From Bacillota bacterium (GTDB taxonomy: Bacteria > Bacillota > Clostridia > Lachnospirales > Lachnospiraceae): a stretch of 64,000 nucleotides of DNA. The notes beneath the pieces are model-generated. The model saw nothing but the letters and a program-made list of their open reading frames with translations, was not told the DNA's origin and did no database searches. The translations under genes and the position numbers were made by a program. Below, piece by piece: positions 10,024 to 18,990 of this stretch (position 1 is its first letter; each line of letters begins with the position of its first letter). The stretch is from assembly GCA_023409535.1 (NCBI GenBank), contig JAEYGZ010000037.1, positions 308,072 to 372,071 of the forward strand, in the 5' to 3' direction.

Positions 10024-10137
10024 ATGATCTTCGATAGAAACTGCGAGATTAAGTATAACTATGATCATGCATTAATTGCACTGCATAAAAAAGCGGATCC
10101 CGGCTTCCGATTCGAGGAAGAAGTAATTCTTCATTAA
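10024..10137 (+). CDS. 37-residue ORF or truncated gene remnant, unrecognised
   Basis: An ATG-to-TAA frame of 37 codons beginning MIFDRNCEIKYN and ending FEEEVILH. ATGGAGGA at about 10009-10016 is a strong Shine-Dalgarno sequence at proper spacing, and the ORF begins 39 bp after the YesN-like gene, so it would be translated with that operon. The stretch looks like the beginning of a longer protein cut short rather than a typical peptide, having no hydrophobic signal and mixed charged residues. I do not recognise a family. It could equally be a fossil of a deleted carbohydrate-active enzyme gene that once followed the regulator. Confidence 0.4.
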   Translation: MIFDRNCEIKYNYDHALIALHKKADPGFRFEEEVILH

Positions 10138-10176
10138 TTTCGTTCCGGTTCCCCAACAACTGTATAGAAAGAGTCA

Positions 10177-10215
10177 AAGCGGCAAGCTATGAGTTGCATT
10201 CTCAGCTTGCCGCTT
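10177..10215. terminator. bidirectional stem-loop
   Basis: AAGCGGCAAGCT (10177-10188) is the exact reverse complement of AGCTTGCCGCTT (10204-10215). It stands between the end of the sugar-uptake operon and the stop codon of the opposite-strand small membrane gene. The minus-strand exit is T-rich, so it fits best as the terminator of the minus-strand gene, with weaker service on the plus strand. Confidence 0.75.
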
Positions 10216-10255
10216 GATTCGTTGCGGGCAGAAAATCAGGACTGTTTCTGCAGGA

Positions 10256-10540
10256 TTAATCCTGATTATTCCTATCGTTTAATTCAGTTATGCTTGCTTC
10301 CTCTGCTTGGGTTGATCTATTCGGGACGGTATCATTCGCATCAGATGCGGCTGTTGTCTGATTGGCGGCCGCAGAGGGTGTTTCAATCTTACTGCTTGAT
10401 TTCATGAGCTTTAGAAGCTTCTTAAGCATTTCATTATTTTCAACAGCCTTTGTATGTGTATCTATGATTAAATAAATAAGAAGTATAATAAATACGATAA
10501 ATATAATTTGCATATTAAGGGTATTCCTTCCTAACCTCAT
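10256..10540 (-). CDS. small single-pass membrane protein, unknown function
   Basis: A 94-residue protein starting MRLGRNTLNMQ. Residues 11-27 (IIFIVFIILLIYLIID) form one strong membrane helix; the remainder is a soluble tail with a short Lys/Leu amphipathic stretch (MLKKLLKLMKSSSK) and then a low-complexity Ala/Thr/Asn/Asp segment. The start at 10540 is chosen because GAGGAAGAAGA lies just upstream; the 22 codons before it are rich in bulky aromatic residues and lack a ribosome site. It sits divergent to the VanR-like regulator. No family recognised; a small structural or regulatory membrane peptide is plausible. Confidence 0.6.
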   Translation of the reverse strand: MRLGRNTLNMQIIFIVFIILLIYLIIDTHTKAVENNEMLKKLLKLMKSSSKIETPSAAANQTTAASDANDTVPNRSTQAEEASITELNDRNNQD

Positions 10541-10761
10541 GTATTTTCTTCTTCCTCTTTTTTCAATTATATAGCAATAGAAAAAATAATGCCATTCAAA
10601 TTTCAAAATTCACAACAAGCATATCCTATGTTAGAATAACTTAAACCGGAAAATAGTTTCTTGGGTTGTAAGTTGTAAGAAATTTGAAAGATTTCTATCA
10701 GATAAAATGAAAGCTCTGTCCCTTATAATCGGGAGTAAGCTTTCGGGAAAGGATTCAAGTC

Positions 10762-11463
10762 ATGAGTGATGCGAAAATTTTGGTAGTGGATGATGACAGG
10801 GAGATCGTAAAAGCCATTGACAAGCTGTTATCGATGGAGGGATATGAAGTAATGAAGGCATATAATGGCCTGGAGGCAATGGAAATGCTGGTAAGCAACC
10901 AGATACAGCTGATCTTGCTGGACATTATGATGCCAAAGCTGGACGGCTTGTCCGCCACCATGAAGATCAGGCAAAAGCAGAATATCCCGATCATCCTGCT
11001 CTCCGCAAAATCAGAGGACAGTGATAAGGTACTGGGCTTGTCAATGGGTGCGGATGATTATATCACAAAGCCCTTTCATCCGCAGGAGCTGGTGGCCAGG
11101 GTGAAGAGCCAGCTGCGCAGGTACCTGGTGCTGGGCGATGCAGGTAATCAGGGTACTGACCGTACGATTCTGCTCGGCAGGCTGCTGCTGGATACGGATT
11201 CCAAGCAGCTCTGTGTAGACGGTGATCCGGTGAAGCTGACAGCGACCGAATACCGCATCCTTGAGCTTCTGATGAGGAATGTGGGAAGAGTATTCTCTGC
11301 GGAAGAGATCTATGAACGGATATGGAATGAACCTGCTTATTCCGTGGAGAACACTGTTATGGTACATATCAGACGTATTCGCGAAAAGATTGAGATTAAC
11401 CCGAAGGAGCCAAATTATTTGAAGGTGGTGTGGGGAATTGGTTACAAGATGGAGAAGCTTTAG
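10762..11463 (+). CDS. OmpR/PhoB-family response regulator (VanR-like)
   Basis: DNA-binding response regulator of 233 aa. The receiver domain (1-118) has the acidic pair in VVDDD, phospho-acceptor Asp in LLDIMMPKLDG and the conserved Lys in YITKPFHPQEL. The winged-helix domain (about 130-230) includes LTATEYRILELLMRNVGRVF and ends VVWGIGYKMEKL, typical of the VanR branch. It overlaps the following kinase gene by 26 bp, so the two are translationally coupled. Targets are not evident; this subfamily often responds to cell-envelope stress, but there are no resistance genes next to it. Confidence 0.93.
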   Translation: MSDAKILVVDDDREIVKAIDKLLSMEGYEVMKAYNGLEAMEMLVSNQIQLILLDIMMPKLDGLSATMKIRQKQNIPIILLSAKSEDSDKVLGLSMGADDYITKPFHPQELVARVKSQLRRYLVLGDAGNQGTDRTILLGRLLLDTDSKQLCVDGDPVKLTATEYRILELLMRNVGRVFSAEEIYERIWNEPAYSVENTVMVHIRRIREKIEINPKEPNYLKVVWGIGYKMEKL

Positions 11464-13501
11464 GGTACACGGCGTTACAAAGGTGATTGCGTTTCTATTG
11501 ATGATGGCAGCTATTGCGGCAGTGTTCGTCAGTATGAAAATGATATTGCTAAAGAGTGCAAATCCGGAATGCCTGATCGTTCCGGATTACCATAAGAGCG
11601 AGGCTTTTTATGAACAAATCGATGATGCATTGGAAAAGGTAGCAATGATATCATTTAATTATCCGTCGGATCTGGGTGATGTACCGTTTTACTACTATTT
11701 TAAATGCGGTGGTATTGAGTATTCCAATACGATTCAATCAGACAGGACATTTTATGAGAAGTATGACCGTGCTTTCTTTTATCTTGACAACGGTCATTGG
11801 AGAGCAGGTGAGAATTCTTACCATCGCTCCGACTTTGGTAATACCACGTCCCCGGCCTATACAGCCGCATATGTCGCCTTTCCCGACGAATATCTGGATG
11901 CCAGACAGCAGATATGGGATCAGGACCGTATTTTATTGGTGCCCCTTAGTATTGTAATAATAGCATCGTGCGTTGTTGCCGCAGTGCTGCTGCTTTATCT
12001 GGTTGCGGTTACAGGAAGGGTTCCTCAGGATATCAATGTGCATCTATCCCGGATTGATCATGATTTTACAGAATTGCAGCTTGCTGTGCTGGTCATCGGA
12101 GCGGGGTTATTTTCGGTGGTAATGAGGGGCATGCTGGAGGGTCAATTTTTATCGGGACTTAATATGAATTATATGCTGATATTGATCGGGACACTATCCG
12201 CCGCAGCCGGAGCTCTTATTGTATTTACCCTTCTTTCTCTGATCAGAAAGATCAAGGCCGGGCTGATCATAAAAAATAGTTTACTGTATCTGCTGATTTC
12301 ACGGACTGTTAGAAGCGTACGCAAATTAGTCAATTTTTTCTTTTTTGGGAATCTGTTTCGAAATGCCACATTTACACGGGATTTATATTACAGACAGTTG
12401 ATTTTCCTGGCAACGACCCTTGTGATGGTAAGCCTTGCCGTATTATTTACCATTATGCAAAAATGGTGGATGATCCTTCCGCTGGCAGTGGAGCTGTTTA
12501 TCATTGTCTGGTACATCGCCGGGAATAAGCACTTATATGATTCCATCGAAGACTATGTGAAGGAGAAGATGGAAGAGCAGCTTAGGGCGGAGAAGATGAA
12601 GGTTGCTCTGATTACAAATGTATCCCACGATCTGAAGACACCGCTTACCTCTATTATAAGCTTCATTGATCTGTTATCAAAAGAAAACGGTTTATCGGAG
12701 ACGGCTGTAGATTATATCAGTATCCTGCAGAATAAATCAGAAAGACTTAAGTCTATTGTAACGGACTTGTTTGATCTGGCAAAAAGCACCAGCGGTGATG
12801 CGGTGCTGGAGATGGAGTATATCGATCTGGTCAAGTTGGTTGAGCAGACATTGGCGGATATGGATGACAGAATCAGTGCATCCGGGTTTGCCTTTAAGCT
12901 TATACTGCCGGATAGTCCGGTCACGATATATGCGGACGGCAAAAAGCTGTACCGGGTATTCCAGAATGTGATTGACAACGCTTTAAAGTACTCCCAGCCG
13001 GGGACCAGAATTCATATTGAGCTGAAGATTCAGGGAGACAGGGCGGTTACCATCATCAGAAACATCGCCGGATATGATATGAATTTTACTGCCCAGGAGA
13101 TTCTGCAGCGTTTTACCAGAGGGGATGCCTCCCGGAGTACGGAAGGCAGCGGGCTTGGACTTTCTATCGCAGAGAGCTTCACCAAGGTGAATGGCGGGGA
13201 CTTACGGATTGAGATTGACGGAGATATGTTCAAGGTTCTCATCGGCTTTTATACAGAACAGGGGTCTGCACGTAATGCAGTCTCAGAGGCCGCTGCATCA
13301 GGAACAGCGTCTGCTGAATCATTACGGCAGGAAGAAGCGGCGGCTGGCAGGGAGGAAGCGGCTGTATCGGCAGCTGATGCGAAGCCTGAGCAAGTTCTGC
13401 AAAATGAAGGGTATGCCATAGAACTTATTGCAGAGAACGATACAAATCCTGAGCCATTGCGGTCTCATTCTCCGTTAACCGGAGATCAACAAGGGGATTA
13501 A
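11438..13501 (+). CDS. membrane sensor histidine kinase (VanS-like) with long Ala/Glu-rich tail
   Basis: Partner kinase of the VanR-like regulator. Around six hydrophobic segments span roughly residues 15-375, an unusually elaborate membrane part for this class. The dimerisation and phosphotransfer motif is NVSHDLKTPLTS near residue 396, followed by an ATPase domain with DNALKYS (N box) and GSGLGLSIAESF (G2). After the ATPase domain there is an extra low-complexity tail of about 75 residues rich in Ala, Glu and Ser. The start is a TTG at 11438 inside the regulator gene; no better start with a ribosome site is visible, so the N-terminus is uncertain. Confidence 0.88.
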   Translation: MVTRWRSFRVHGVTKVIAFLLMMAAIAAVFVSMKMILLKSANPECLIVPDYHKSEAFYEQIDDALEKVAMISFNYPSDLGDVPFYYYFKCGGIEYSNTIQSDRTFYEKYDRAFFYLDNGHWRAGENSYHRSDFGNTTSPAYTAAYVAFPDEYLDARQQIWDQDRILLVPLSIVIIASCVVAAVLLLYLVAVTGRVPQDINVHLSRIDHDFTELQLAVLVIGAGLFSVVMRGMLEGQFLSGLNMNYMLILIGTLSAAAGALIVFTLLSLIRKIKAGLIIKNSLLYLLISRTVRSVRKLVNFFFFGNLFRNATFTRDLYYRQLIFLATTLVMVSLAVLFTIMQKWWMILPLAVELFIIVWYIAGNKHLYDSIEDYVKEKMEEQLRAEKMKVALITNVSHDLKTPLTSIISFIDLLSKENGLSETAVDYISILQNKSERLKSIVTDLFDLAKSTSGDAVLEMEYIDLVKLVEQTLADMDDRISASGFAFKLILPDSPVTIYADGKKLYRVFQNVIDNALKYSQPGTRIHIELKIQGDRAVTIIRNIAGYDMNFTAQEILQRFTRGDASRSTEGSGLGLSIAESFTKVNGGDLRIEIDGDMFKVLIGFYTEQGSARNAVSEAAASGTASAESLRQEEAAAGREEAAVSAADAKPEQVLQNEGYAIELIAENDTNPEPLRSHSPLTGDQQGD

Positions 13502-13557
13502 AGAATAGGTATTGGCTGCCAAGGTTTAAAGAGTGCTAATATCTTCCGTAATTTAGC

Positions 13558-13620
13558 GGCATATTCTGATTTTTGACCGGTATTGGATATCGGAAGCAAA
13601 ATCGGAATATGCCACTTTTC
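13558..13620 (+). terminator. long stem-loop after the VanS-like gene
   Basis: GGCATATTCTGAT (13558-13570) pairs with ATCGGAATATGCC (13601-13613) with one G-U pair; the 30-nt interior can form a second short hairpin (CCGGTAT / ATATCGG). ACTTTTC follows. It lies about 55 bp after the kinase stop codon and is the likely transcript end. Confidence 0.65.
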
Positions 13621-13868
13621 TATATTAAAAATTCAAAGGTATGGCGGGCAAGGTTTGTCTGGGTTATTGATGCGCGCAAATTAAGGTTTCCTTCTTTCCT
13701 TTTCTATGTTAAAATAAAGCTATGGTCAACAGCCATATCTTAACCATCTGCAATATGTGTAGATGGTTTGTTTACGTAGTATGCTCCCATCAGCCTTAGA
13801 GATGGGGGATTAAATTATAGATATATGAATTGTTTTTCCGATAGAGATTAGAAGGGCACGGGTAGGTT
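13621..13868 (+). other. uvrC upstream region with two small stem-loops
   Basis: No ORF is supported here. Two adjacent hairpins are visible: AACCATCT (13742-13749) with AGATGGTT (13761-13768), followed by TTTACG; and TCCCATC (13785-13791) with GATGGGG (13801-13807). The CCCATC-loop-GATGGGGGAT arrangement recalls the subterminal hairpins of IS200/IS605 ends, but no transposase or remnant is nearby. They could equally be part of the uvrC leader. Confidence 0.35.
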
Positions 13869-15740
13869 ATGTTTGACATTGAAGAAGAATTAAAGAAATT
13901 ACCGGCAAAGCCCGGTGTCTATATTATGCGTGACAGCAAGGATACGATTATTTATGTAGGCAAGGCTGTCATATTAAAGAACAGGGTACGGCAGTATTTT
14001 CAAAACAGCCGGAATCATACGGAGAAGATCAGGCAGATGGTCGGACGGATCGACCATTTTGAATATATCATTACAGATTCGGAGCTGGAAGCGCTTGTTC
14101 TGGAGAATAACCTGATTAAAGAGCACTCGCCCAAATACAACACAAAGCTAAAGGATGATAAATCCTATCCTTATATCCGCGTGACCACCAATGAGGCATT
14201 TCCGAAGGTGGCTATGGCGCGGGATTTTAAGAAGGACAAATCCAAATATTTTGGCCCGTACACCAGCATTACTGCAGTTCGGGATACTCTGGATCTGCTT
14301 CGTAAAATTTATAAAATCCGGACCTGCAACCGCGTTCTTCCCAGGGATATAGGAAAAGAAAGGCCCTGCCTGTATTATCATATGGGACATTGCGATGCGC
14401 CCTGCCAGGGATATATTTCTGAGGCCGAATATAAGAAGAACATAGATGAAGTAATTGAGTTCCTGAACGGAAATTACTCCAGGGTAGGCAAAATGCTGGA
14501 GGAGAAGATGGCAGCAGCTTCAGAGGCGCTGGAATTTGAACAGGCAGCCCAGTATCGTGACCTGCTGTCCAGCGTAAAGCAAATCGCGAATAAACAGAAG
14601 ATTACAAATACCGATCAGGTGGACAGGGATATTATCGCCTTTGCAAGACTTCAGGATGAAGCGGTGGTACAGACCTTCTTTATCCGGGGCGGAAAGCTCA
14701 TCGGCAGGGATAATTTTCACTTATCCGGTGTTCAGGATGAAGAGGACGGGGACATCATGGCAAGCTTTATCAAGCAGTTTTATGCCGGAACACCTTATAT
14801 TCCCAAGGAAATCTTCCTGGGAACAAGAACGGAGGAAGAGGAGCTTATCACAGAGTGGCTTTCTGCCAAGCGCGGGCAGAAGGTATATCTTAAGGTACCT
14901 CAGAAGGGTGAGAAGGAGAGGCTGGTGGAGCTTGCCAAGAAAAATGCCGAACTGGTGTTAAATCAGGATATAGAGAAGATTAAGCGGGAGGAAGCCAGAA
15001 CCGTCGGTGCCTTGAAGGAGCTGGCCGGGTACCTTGACCTGCCGTTGGTGGAACGGATTGAATCCTTTGATATCTCCAATACCTCCGGCTTTGAGTCTGT
15101 AGGCTCCATGGTGGTTTATGAGAAGGGCAAACCCAAGAAGGCGGATTACCGCAAGTTCAAAATCCGCCAGGTGCAGGGACCTGACGACTATGCCTCCATG
15201 TATGAGGTATTGACCAGAAGATTTACCCATGGTCAGAAAGAGCTGGAGCAGTACAGGGAGAAGCAAATGGATGAATCTCTGGGAAGCTTTACACGGTACC
15301 CGGATCTGCTTCTCATGGACGGCGGTAAGGGACAGGTGGGAATCGCACTCAGGGTTTTATCGGAGCTGAAGCTGAATATAGCGGTTTGCGGTATGGTGAA
15401 GGATGATAATCACCGGACCAGAGGCTTATACTATAATAATCAGGAGCTGCCCATTGATAAAAGCGGGGAACTGTTTAAACTGATCACGCGGATACAGGAT
15501 GAGACCCACCGCTTTGCTATTGAGTATCACAGAATGCTGCGTTCCAAGACACAGGTACATTCGATTCTGGATGATATCAACGGGGTCGGACCTGCCAGAC
15601 GCAGGGCATTGATGAAATATTTCAAATCGCTGGAGGCAATTCAGGCGGCAGAGGTGAAGGAAATCATGAAGGTTCCCGCCATGAACCGTCAGTCGGCGGA
15701 ACAGGTCTATGACTTTTTTCATAAGCTCACGGAGCAATAA
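13869..15740 (+). CDS. uvrC: excinuclease ABC subunit C
   Basis: Dual-incision nuclease of nucleotide excision repair, acting with UvrA and UvrB on damaged DNA. The N-terminal GIY-YIG domain is visible (KPGVYIMRDSKDTIIYVGKA, about 14-33), a UVR motif for UvrB contact lies near 205-240 (EALEFEQAAQYRDLL), the RNase-H-like second nuclease domain includes ESFDISNTSGFESVGSMV and LLLMDGGKGQV, and the C-terminus has helix-hairpin-helix repeats (LDDINGVGPARRRAL). At 623 aa it is full length. It sits 75 bp upstream of hprK and may share a transcript with it. Confidence 0.98.
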   Translation: MFDIEEELKKLPAKPGVYIMRDSKDTIIYVGKAVILKNRVRQYFQNSRNHTEKIRQMVGRIDHFEYIITDSELEALVLENNLIKEHSPKYNTKLKDDKSYPYIRVTTNEAFPKVAMARDFKKDKSKYFGPYTSITAVRDTLDLLRKIYKIRTCNRVLPRDIGKERPCLYYHMGHCDAPCQGYISEAEYKKNIDEVIEFLNGNYSRVGKMLEEKMAAASEALEFEQAAQYRDLLSSVKQIANKQKITNTDQVDRDIIAFARLQDEAVVQTFFIRGGKLIGRDNFHLSGVQDEEDGDIMASFIKQFYAGTPYIPKEIFLGTRTEEEELITEWLSAKRGQKVYLKVPQKGEKERLVELAKKNAELVLNQDIEKIKREEARTVGALKELAGYLDLPLVERIESFDISNTSGFESVGSMVVYEKGKPKKADYRKFKIRQVQGPDDYASMYEVLTRRFTHGQKELEQYREKQMDESLGSFTRYPDLLLMDGGKGQVGIALRVLSELKLNIAVCGMVKDDNHRTRGLYYNNQELPIDKSGELFKLITRIQDETHRFAIEYHRMLRSKTQVHSILDDINGVGPARRRALMKYFKSLEAIQAAEVKEIMKVPAMNRQSAEQVYDFFHKLTEQ

Positions 15741-15815
15741 GCATTTACAGAAAGTGAAATAATTGTTAGAATAAATGTAATCGGAAGCAAACTTCAGGAA
15801 AGGCATGGTATAGAT

Positions 15816-16745
15816 ATGTATACAGTGGAACTGGTTCGTCTTATTGAGAAAATGAATTTGGAAAATTGTACGCCGGACATTGATATTAAGCGGATCAAGA
15901 TATCCCAGCCGGATGTAAACCGGCCGGCGCTCCAGCTGGCAGGCTTTTTTGATCACTTTGATTCGGAGCGTGTTCAGGTGATCGGTCATGTTGAGATGGC
16001 ATATATGCAGCAGATGGACAAGGAGCAAAGGAGCCAGATCATCAGCAGGCTGATGGATTATCATGTGCCGTGTATCGTATTCAGCAGGAATATGGAGGTC
16101 AGCGATAAGTTCATACAGCTGGCAACAGAGAAGGGAGTGCCAATCCTTCGGACAACCAAGACGACCTCAGCTTTTCTGGCAGAGGTGATCCGTTGGCTGA
16201 ATGTTGAACTGGCGCCGAGAATCACCATCCATGGAGGGCTTGTGGATGTATACGGCGAAGGCATCCTGATCATGGGTGAGAGCGGTATCGGTAAAAGTGA
16301 GGCTGCCCTTGAACTGATCAAACGCGGACATCGTCTTGTAACGGATGATGTGGTTGAAATCAAGAAGGTAAGTGATGATACCTTAATCGGTACATCACCG
16401 GATATTACACGGCATTTCATTGAGCTGCGCGGTATTGGAATTATTGACGTGAAGACACTGTTCGGTGTGGAAAGCGTGAAGAATACCCAGGCCATTGATC
16501 TGGTAATTAAACTTGAGGAATGGAATAAGGATAAGCAGTACGACCGTCTTGGACTGGAAGAGACCTATATCGAATTCTTAGGAAATAAGGTCCCCTGTCA
16601 TTCAATTCCGATTCGTCCGGGCAGAAATCTTGCAATCATCTGTGAGGCGGCGGCGGTAAATTACCGTCAGAAGAAGATGGGATACAATGCAGCCCAGGAG
16701 CTGTATAACCGTGTTACCAACAGTCTTAAGAAGACAAGTAATTAA
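15816..16745 (+). CDS. hprK: HPr kinase/phosphorylase
   Basis: Bifunctional enzyme that phosphorylates HPr and Crh on Ser46 when glycolytic intermediates are abundant and dephosphorylates them otherwise, setting carbon catabolite repression. Walker A is GESGIGKSEAAL, followed by the His and Asp of GHRLVTDDVV, and the family signature LRGIGIIDVKTLFG is present. The 309-aa length is standard. AGGAAAGG lies upstream of the ATG. A probable substrate, an HPr-like protein with intact Ser46, is encoded about 4 kb downstream in the same cluster, and a glucokinase is the next gene, so several components of sugar-status sensing are grouped together. Confidence 0.98.
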   Translation: MYTVELVRLIEKMNLENCTPDIDIKRIKISQPDVNRPALQLAGFFDHFDSERVQVIGHVEMAYMQQMDKEQRSQIISRLMDYHVPCIVFSRNMEVSDKFIQLATEKGVPILRTTKTTSAFLAEVIRWLNVELAPRITIHGGLVDVYGEGILIMGESGIGKSEAALELIKRGHRLVTDDVVEIKKVSDDTLIGTSPDITRHFIELRGIGIIDVKTLFGVESVKNTQAIDLVIKLEEWNKDKQYDRLGLEETYIEFLGNKVPCHSIPIRPGRNLAIICEAAAVNYRQKKMGYNAAQELYNRVTNSLKKTSN

Positions 16746-16830
16746 ACGCATCTCATCATTTCTGCAATCGGTAACAGCAATAAACATAGGTTTATAAAAA
16801 TTGATGTATTATAGAAAGGGAAGTACTAAA

Positions 16831-17769
16831 ATGGATAAGGTGGTATTTGGTATTGACATCGGAGGAACAGCCATAAAGGCGGGATTATTCAATACAGAGG
16901 GAAAACTTCTGGACAAGTGGGATTTCGCTACTCAGAGAACAGAGGATGGCAAGGATATTTTAAGGGATGTTGCAAAGTTCATCAAAAATAAGATTGCAGA
17001 GCTGAAGCTTGACCAGGAGGCAGTGATTGGTGTCGGTGTCGGAATTCCCGGACCGGTTACAGACGATGGCCAGGTTCTTATGCTGGCAAACCTTGGTCTT
17101 GCTAATTTCAATATTGAGAAGGAAATGTCCGAGATGACAGGACTCAGAGTGAAGGCAGGCAATGATGCCAATGTTGCTGCCATGGGTGAATACTGGATGG
17201 GCGGCGGCAAGGGCTATAAGAGCCTTGTTCTGATTACTCTGGGAACCGGTGTCGGCGGCGGCATCATCGTAAATGGTCATATTCTGACCGGCAGTATGGG
17301 AGCAGGAGGAGAGGTCGGACATATTTTTGTGAATGAAGAGGAAACAGAGACCTGCGGCTGCAAGAAGAAGGGATGTCTTGAGCAGTATGCTTCCGCAACC
17401 GGTATCGTCAGGCTGGCCAAGAAATTCTTACAGGAGTCAGACGAATACTCCACGCTTCGCAATAAAGAGGAAATCAGTGCGAAGATGGTATTTGATCATG
17501 CGAAGGCGGGAGACAAGGTGGCTTTAAAAACTGTTGAGAAAGCCTGCTATTACCTTGGACTTGCCATGGCTCATATCGCACAGGTAGTTGATCCGGAGGC
17601 CTTTGTCATCGGCGGCGGCGTATCTAAGGCAGGAGATATTCTGACGGAAACCATTAAGAAATATTATAATGAATATGTTATCGAATCCTTGAAAAATAAG
17701 GAGTTTAAGCTGGCAACCCTGGGAAATGACGCAGGAATCTATGGCGCTGCAAAGCTAATTATTGAATAA
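16831..17769 (+). CDS. ROK-family glucokinase
   Basis: Cytosolic sugar kinase expected to convert glucose to glucose-6-phosphate with ATP. The N-terminal phosphate-binding motif GIDIGGTAIKAGLF, the sugar-site motif GNDANVAAMGEYW, and the ROK zinc motif GEVGH...CGCKKKGCLEQYAS are all present. At 312 aa it is the usual size. I chose the ATG at 16831, with AAAGGGA upstream, over an ATG ten codons earlier that lies before that site. It directly follows hprK, a functionally sensible neighbour because glucokinase feeds the glycolytic intermediates that activate HprK. Confidence 0.94.
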   Translation: MDKVVFGIDIGGTAIKAGLFNTEGKLLDKWDFATQRTEDGKDILRDVAKFIKNKIAELKLDQEAVIGVGVGIPGPVTDDGQVLMLANLGLANFNIEKEMSEMTGLRVKAGNDANVAAMGEYWMGGGKGYKSLVLITLGTGVGGGIIVNGHILTGSMGAGGEVGHIFVNEEETETCGCKKKGCLEQYASATGIVRLAKKFLQESDEYSTLRNKEEISAKMVFDHAKAGDKVALKTVEKACYYLGLAMAHIAQVVDPEAFVIGGGVSKAGDILTETIKKYYNEYVIESLKNKEFKLATLGNDAGIYGAAKLIIE

Positions 17770-17784
17770 TAAAATTATATTGTG

Positions 17785-17820
17785 CATAAGTCAATGCTGC
17801 ATAAGCGGCATGACCTTATG
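17785..17820 (+). terminator. imperfect stem-loop after glucokinase
   Basis: CATAAG (17785-17790) pairs with CTTATG (17815-17820), with inner pairing TCAATGC / GCATGA. No clear T-run follows, so read-through into murB is possible. Confidence 0.4.
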
Positions 17821-17946
17821 ACACTTTAATCATAGGATCGGTATATACGCATATAAATTATTGAGTAATACAGAGCCCGAACTGCAATCCGGTATTTGTT
17901 ACAGCACATTCCGGATCTGCGGCTCAGGTTTGTTCAGGAGGATACA

Positions 17947-18870
17947 TTGGAGGATCTTTTTTATCAGAAACTAATTCTTGCAGCTAAGAGCGGGCATATC
18001 AGAAGAGAGGAAGCGATGAAGGACCATACCTCTCTTCATATCGGAGGCAAAGCAGATTATTTTGTCTCTCCGTCAGAGGTGGAAGAGATAAAAGCGGTGG
18101 TTGGTCTGTGCAGGAAGGAGAACATGCCTTATTATCTTTGTGGAAACGGCAGTAATCTTCTGGTATCGGATCAGGGGTTTCGCGGTCTGATCCTGCAGCT
18201 GGGCGACAGCTTTTCAGGAGTTTGGGTGAAGGAAGAGGTTACCGTCACTGCGCAGGCAGGAATACTTCTGTCAAGACTTGCCAATGTGGCGGCAGAGCAT
18301 AGTCTGACCGGGCTGGAATTTGCATCCGGCATACCGGGAACCCTCGGCGGGGCGGTTACTATGAACGCCGGAGCTTATGGCGGTGAGATGAAGCAGGTAT
18401 TAACCGGTGCCAGAGTACTTGATGAGGAAGGTAATGTAATCAGCCTGCCGGCGGAGGAGCTTGACTTAGGCTATCGCACCAGTGTTCTTCAGAAGAAGAA
18501 TTACATTCTGATTGAAGCGGATATTAAGCTTGCAAAAGGTGACGGACAGCAAATTCGCCGGAAAATGAGTGAATTGAATGCCCAGAGGCGTGAGAAGCAG
18601 CCCCTCGACAAATACAGTGCAGGGAGCACCTTTAAACGCCCGGAGGGATATTTCGCCGGTAAACTGATCAGTGATGCAGGACTCCGGGGATACCGGGTAG
18701 GCGATGCAGCGGTATCGGAAAAGCATTGCGGCTTTATCATTAATCATGGTGATGCAACGGCAGTGCAGTTTCTAACCGTAATCGAGGATGTCATCCGTAC
18801 CGTGGAGGAGAAATTCAATGTACGGCTGGAACCGGAGGTAAAGTTCCTGGGTGACTTTCCCATTGACTGA
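17947..18870 (+). CDS. murB: UDP-N-acetylenolpyruvoylglucosamine reductase
   Basis: FAD- and NADPH-dependent reductase making UDP-MurNAc, the second committed step of peptidoglycan precursor synthesis. The FAD-binding domain shows HTSLHIGGKADYFVSP, GNGSNLLVSD and the hallmark FASGIPGTLGGAVTMNAGAY; the C-terminal substrate domain has SAGSTFKRPEG, containing the catalytic serine loop, and ends EPEVKFLG. I place the start at a TTG at 17947 because AGGAGG (17937-17942) is five bases before it and the resulting 307 residues match the family; an in-frame TTG at 17896 has no ribosome site. It is of the short type IIb-like class without the extra C-terminal insertion. Confidence 0.95.
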   Translation: MEDLFYQKLILAAKSGHIRREEAMKDHTSLHIGGKADYFVSPSEVEEIKAVVGLCRKENMPYYLCGNGSNLLVSDQGFRGLILQLGDSFSGVWVKEEVTVTAQAGILLSRLANVAAEHSLTGLEFASGIPGTLGGAVTMNAGAYGGEMKQVLTGARVLDEEGNVISLPAEELDLGYRTSVLQKKNYILIEADIKLAKGDGQQIRRKMSELNAQRREKQPLDKYSAGSTFKRPEGYFAGKLISDAGLRGYRVGDAAVSEKHCGFIINHGDATAVQFLTVIEDVIRTVEEKFNVRLEPEVKFLGDFPID

Positions 18871-18942
18871 CATACGAAACCTTTGATTGGTTTGTGCCGG
18901 GTATGCTTGTATGCTCTGATGACCGCAGGCGCAAACGGTTGA

Positions 18943-18972
18943 GTGAGAATTATGTTTTTTGATAATTCACAC
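18943..18972 (+). repeat. AGTGTGAA-type stem-loop, copy 1 (before rapZ)
   Basis: GTGAGAATTAT (18943-18953) pairs with ATAATTCACAC (18962-18972) with one mismatch and an 8-nt T-rich loop. The right arm matches the copy at 45868-45879. It lies about 20 bp before the rapZ start, so it would be in the leader of the mRNA. Confidence 0.6.
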
Positions 18973-18990
18973 CAGTATAGGAGTGGAACC

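Noticed and set aside
13784..13808. IS200/IS605-like end hairpin upstream of uvrC
   Set aside because: A single CCCATC/GATGGG hairpin with no transposase remnant or second end is not enough.
15426..16064. 212-codon minus-strand ORF across the uvrC-hprK junction
   Set aside because: It runs antisense to two certain genes, is rich in His/Leu as expected of a shadow frame, and has no ribosome site.
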